Positions 12,171 to 14,466 of a stretch of 14,466 nt of DNA are shown here, piece by piece (position 1 is the stretch's first letter; the number at the start of each line of letters is the position of its first letter). The notes below the pieces were generated by a model. It saw only the letters and a program-made list of their open reading frames with translations, was not told the DNA's origin and made no database searches. Both the position numbers and the translations under genes were made by a program. Origin of the DNA: Thermodesulfatator atlanticus (GTDB taxonomy: Bacteria; Desulfobacterota; Thermodesulfobacteria; Thermodesulfobacteriales; Thermodesulfatatoraceae); contig DROK01000013.1 in the NCBI GenBank assembly GCA_011321895.1, positions 1-14,466 of the forward strand, in the 5' to 3' direction.

Positions 12171-14338
12171 GCAAATTTTCTTTCTACCCGGATCACCCCT
12201 TCGATTTGTTTGACGTTGTTCATAATACGGTCCAGGTGGGCCTTGTTGGAAACTTCCAAGACAAAATTGAAAAGGGCCCGTCGGTCCTGGGTGGTCTTGA
12301 GGTCTGCCTCCAGGATGTTGGCCTCGGTGGCGCTTATAGCCCCGGAAATAGAGGCCAGCATACCTTTTTTATCCACCGTTAAGACCCAAATTCTTGCGGT
12401 ATAGGTGGCCCCGTCCCCGGGTTCCCATTTGACGTCGATTAGGCGTTCCGGGTCAAGGGTCTCGAGGTTGGGGCAATCTGCCCGGTGCACGGTAATCCCG
12501 CGGCCCCGGGTTATATAACCCACCACCTCGTCTCCAGGCAGGGGTTTGCAACATTTGCTCAAGTGAAACAGGACGTCCTCGGTACCCTCCACGGAGAGGG
12601 CCTCCGGGCCACGGTGATGGGGGCGTCTTTTGCGGGTAATGATTTCTTCTTCCTGGCCAGCTTCTTTTTCCCGGGTGACCAGGAAGCGTTTGACCACCTG
12701 TTGGGGGGTGAGTTTTCCGTAACCTACCGCGGCCACCAATTCTTCTACGTTTTTGAAAGAAAAACTTTTGGCAATTTCTTCAGAGAGTTCGTGATCCAGG
12801 AAAGCAGCCAGGGTCAATTTGACTTTACGGAATTCCCGGTCCAGCATTTCGCGGCCAGCAGCCAGTATCCTCTGTCGTTCTTCCTGTTTCAGCCATTGTT
12901 TAATGCGGCTCCTGGCCCGGCTGGTCTTGACAAACTTGAGCCAGTCTCTGCTGGGTTTCTGGTGTGGGGTGGTGACGATTTCTACGATGTCCCCGGTTTG
13001 CAGTTCGTAATCCAAGGGGACCAGGCGGCCGTTTACCTTGGCCCGGGCACAATGGTGCCCCACTTCCGTGTGAATGGCGTAGGCAAAATCCACCGGGGTG
13101 GCCCCACGGGGGAGCACTTTTATGTCCCCCTGGGGGGTGAAGACGTAAACCTCATCGGGAAAGAGGTCCATCCGGAGGGATTCGATAAAATCCCGGGGGT
13201 TTTGGAGTTCTTTCTGGAGCTCTATCAGCCGTTCAAGCCATTCCAGTTGCCCGTTTTTGGCCGAAGAGGCAGCGATAATTTTGTCTTCTTTATAAAGCCA
13301 GTGAGCGGCGATCCCTTCGTTGGCGACCCGGTCCATGTCCTCGGTCCGGATCTGGATTTCCATCTGCCGCCCTCCCGGGCCGATGACCGTGGTGTGCAGG
13401 GACTGGTACATATTGGGTTTGGGGAGGTTGATATAATCTTTAAACCGGCCGGGAATGGGTTTCCAAAGGGAATGGACGATGCCCAGGACCTGATAGCACT
13501 CCTTTATTTGCTGGACTATCACCCTTAAACCGATGATATCATAAATGAGATAGAGCTGATCAATGCTGAGGTTGTTGCGTTGCAATTTGCGGTAAATGCT
13601 GAACAGATGCTTGCGCCGTCCGATAACCCGTCCTTTTATCCCTTCTTCTTTTAACTTGTCAACGATAATCTTTTTAACTTCTTCGATGAAATCCTGGCGG
13701 GCGGCTACCACTTTGTCTACTTCTTCCCGCAGCCGACGGTAATCTTCCGGGTAAAGATACATGAAGGAAAGGTCTTCTAACTCCCTTTTGAGCCAATCAA
13801 TTCCTAAACGGCTGGCAAGGGGGGCGTAAATTTCAAGGGTTTCTCGGGAAATACGCTGCCTTTTGTGCTCTGGCATATATTCCAAGGTGCGCATATTGTG
13901 CAGGCGGTCTGCCAGTTTGACGAGAATAACGCGCAAATCGTTGGCCATGGCCAGCAACATTTTGCGGAAATTTTCCGCCTGCTTGTGCACCTTACTTTTG
14001 ACGGGCAGATGGCTGATTTTGGTGACTCCGTCTACGATATCGGCGACCGTATCTCCGAAAAGATGCCTTATTTCCTCGATGGTGACGTTGGTGTCTTCCA
14101 CGGTGTCGTGAAGGAGCCCGGCGGCTATGGTGGGGAGATCAAGCTTCATCTGGGCCAAAATGTAAGCCACCGACATGGGGTGGGAGAGGTAAGGTTCTCC
14201 TGAGCGACGCACCTGCCCAGCGTGGGCGCGGGCGGCAAAGACGTAAGCTTTTTCTACCAGACGGGTATCTGCTCCGGGAAGATAAGATTGAATTTGGTCT
14301 AAAATATCACTTAAACGGACGATATAAGCCTTTTTCAT
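12167..14338 (-). CDS. relA/spoT: Bifunctional (p)ppGpp synthetase/hydrolase (Rel/SpoT type)
   Basis: The long RSH enzyme makes and degrades the alarmone (p)ppGpp in the stringent response and associates with ribosomes. The 723 residues hold all domains. The HD hydrolase (about 25-160) has H53, H77-D78 and D144 of ADRLHN, so hydrolase activity should be intact. The synthetase (about 235-350) has D267 in YDIIGLRV and E327 in MEIQIRT. RFKD (298-301) is the RxKD form found in bifunctional Rel/SpoT enzymes rather than the ExDD of RelA-only synthetases. A TGS domain (391-456) and a C-terminal ACT domain (about 645-723) follow. ATG 14338 is preceded by AAGGAG (14360-14355) at a long 16-nt spacing; an in-frame TAA just upstream excludes a longer start. 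It follows fpg on the same strand. No second RSH gene is visible here, so it may be the only one, but that cannot be judged from a window. Confidence 0.96.
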   Translation of the reverse strand: MKKAYIVRLSDILDQIQSYLPGADTRLVEKAYVFAARAHAGQVRRSGEPYLSHPMSVAYILAQMKLDLPTIAAGLLHDTVEDTNVTIEEIRHLFGDTVADIVDGVTKISHLPVKSKVHKQAENFRKMLLAMANDLRVILVKLADRLHNMRTLEYMPEHKRQRISRETLEIYAPLASRLGIDWLKRELEDLSFMYLYPEDYRRLREEVDKVVAARQDFIEEVKKIIVDKLKEEGIKGRVIGRRKHLFSIYRKLQRNNLSIDQLYLIYDIIGLRVIVQQIKECYQVLGIVHSLWKPIPGRFKDYINLPKPNMYQSLHTTVIGPGGRQMEIQIRTEDMDRVANEGIAAHWLYKEDKIIAASSAKNGQLEWLERLIELQKELQNPRDFIESLRMDLFPDEVYVFTPQGDIKVLPRGATPVDFAYAIHTEVGHHCARAKVNGRLVPLDYELQTGDIVEIVTTPHQKPSRDWLKFVKTSRARSRIKQWLKQEERQRILAAGREMLDREFRKVKLTLAAFLDHELSEEIAKSFSFKNVEELVAAVGYGKLTPQQVVKRFLVTREKEAGQEEEIITRKRRPHHRGPEALSVEGTEDVLFHLSKCCKPLPGDEVVGYITRGRGITVHRADCPNLETLDPERLIDVKWEPGDGATYTARIWVLTVDKKGMLASISGAISATEANILEADLKTTQDRRALFNFVLEVSNKAHLDRIMNNVKQIEGVIRVERKFA

Positions 14339-14397
14339 GAGTTATAAAGCAGCACTCCTTCTTTTTTAACATAACACTTTTGCCTTCCTAGCAAAGC

Positions 14398-14466
14398 CTA
14401 TTTCTGACAGGCGGGGCAAAAATGCGTGCCGCGTTGGGCAATTTTGGTGTAGGCGATGGTTTGGCC
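14398..14466 (-). CDS. mutM: Formamidopyrimidine-DNA glycosylase, C-terminal end only
   Basis: The last 22 residues of a minus-strand gene entering from the right edge: GQTIAYTKIAQRGTHFCPACQK, then TAG. This is the end of the Fpg/Nei zinc finger, with the final CxxC pair of the zinc site and the conserved RGTHFCPxCQ signature that closes nearly all Fpg proteins. Fpg removes 8-oxoguanine and formamidopyrimidines from DNA. The stop is 59 nt upstream of the relA/spoT start, suggesting cotranscription. Most of the gene lies outside the window; MutM versus another Nei-family member cannot be fully settled. Confidence 0.85.
   Translation of the reverse strand, partial: GQTIAYTKIAQRGTHFCPACQK

Noticed and set aside
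12485..13528. A 347-codon open frame on the plus strand opposite relA/spoT
   Set aside because: It lies wholly antisense to a fully conserved RSH gene, has no recognisable domain, is rich in Phe/Gly/His in the manner of an antisense shadow, and has no convincing ribosome site.

Overview
The window is a compact piece of bacterial housekeeping chromosome of moderate GC content. Nearly every gene can be recognised. Proteins rich in Glu, Lys and Arg, Cys-containing (zinc-type) S18 and L28, and paired ferredoxin/MinD-type ATPases suggest an anaerobic, probably thermophilic lineage such as Thermodesulfobacteria or a relative. That placement is inference from protein character; no marker here proves it.

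Left block (1-5174, all minus strand): rpmH (L34), rnpA, yidD, yidC, jag/khpB and mnmE, read from right to left, followed by a hairpin terminator and thiD, which runs off the window. From rpmH to mnmE there are no intergenic gaps: every junction overlaps. This is the classic L34/RNase P/membrane-insertase cluster, but dnaA is not beside rpmH. A divergent VanZ-like membrane gene sits there instead. rnpA has no ATG, GTG or TTG upstream of its conserved core and probably starts at CTG behind an AGGAGG that lies inside rpmH.

Middle block (5290-10298, plus strand): the VanZ-like gene; purB coupled to a MutT-type Nudix hydrolase; a tRNA-Val(CAC) with its own promoter; then rpsF-rpsR-rplI (S6, S18, L9), closed by a strong hairpin terminator; then dnaB (replicative helicase). 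The rpsF leader can fold in two mutually exclusive ways, one hiding the rpsF Shine-Dalgarno, and has a CCG just before that Shine-Dalgarno. It looks like an autoregulatory S6:S18 leader.

Right block (10349-14466): two translationally coupled MinD/Mrp-like proteins, each with two inserted [4Fe-4S] ferredoxin motifs. The first has Arg in place of the P-loop lysine; the second has an intact P-loop. Their function is not known to me, and they are the least explained part of the window. Next is rpmB (L28) with its own promoter, then convergent relA/spoT on the minus strand whose stop codon overlaps that of rpmB in a single CTAG. The last 69 bases are the 3' end of fpg/mutM, upstream of relA/spoT on the same strand.

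Overall the window joins translation (L34, RNase P, S6, S18, L9, L28, MnmE, tRNA-Val), membrane protein insertion (YidC, YidD), replication (DnaB), purine and thiamine synthesis (PurB, ThiD), oxidised-guanine repair (MutT, Fpg) and stringent control (Rel). No mobile elements, CRISPR arrays or long repeats are visible, and no stretch over 300 bases lacks a gene.
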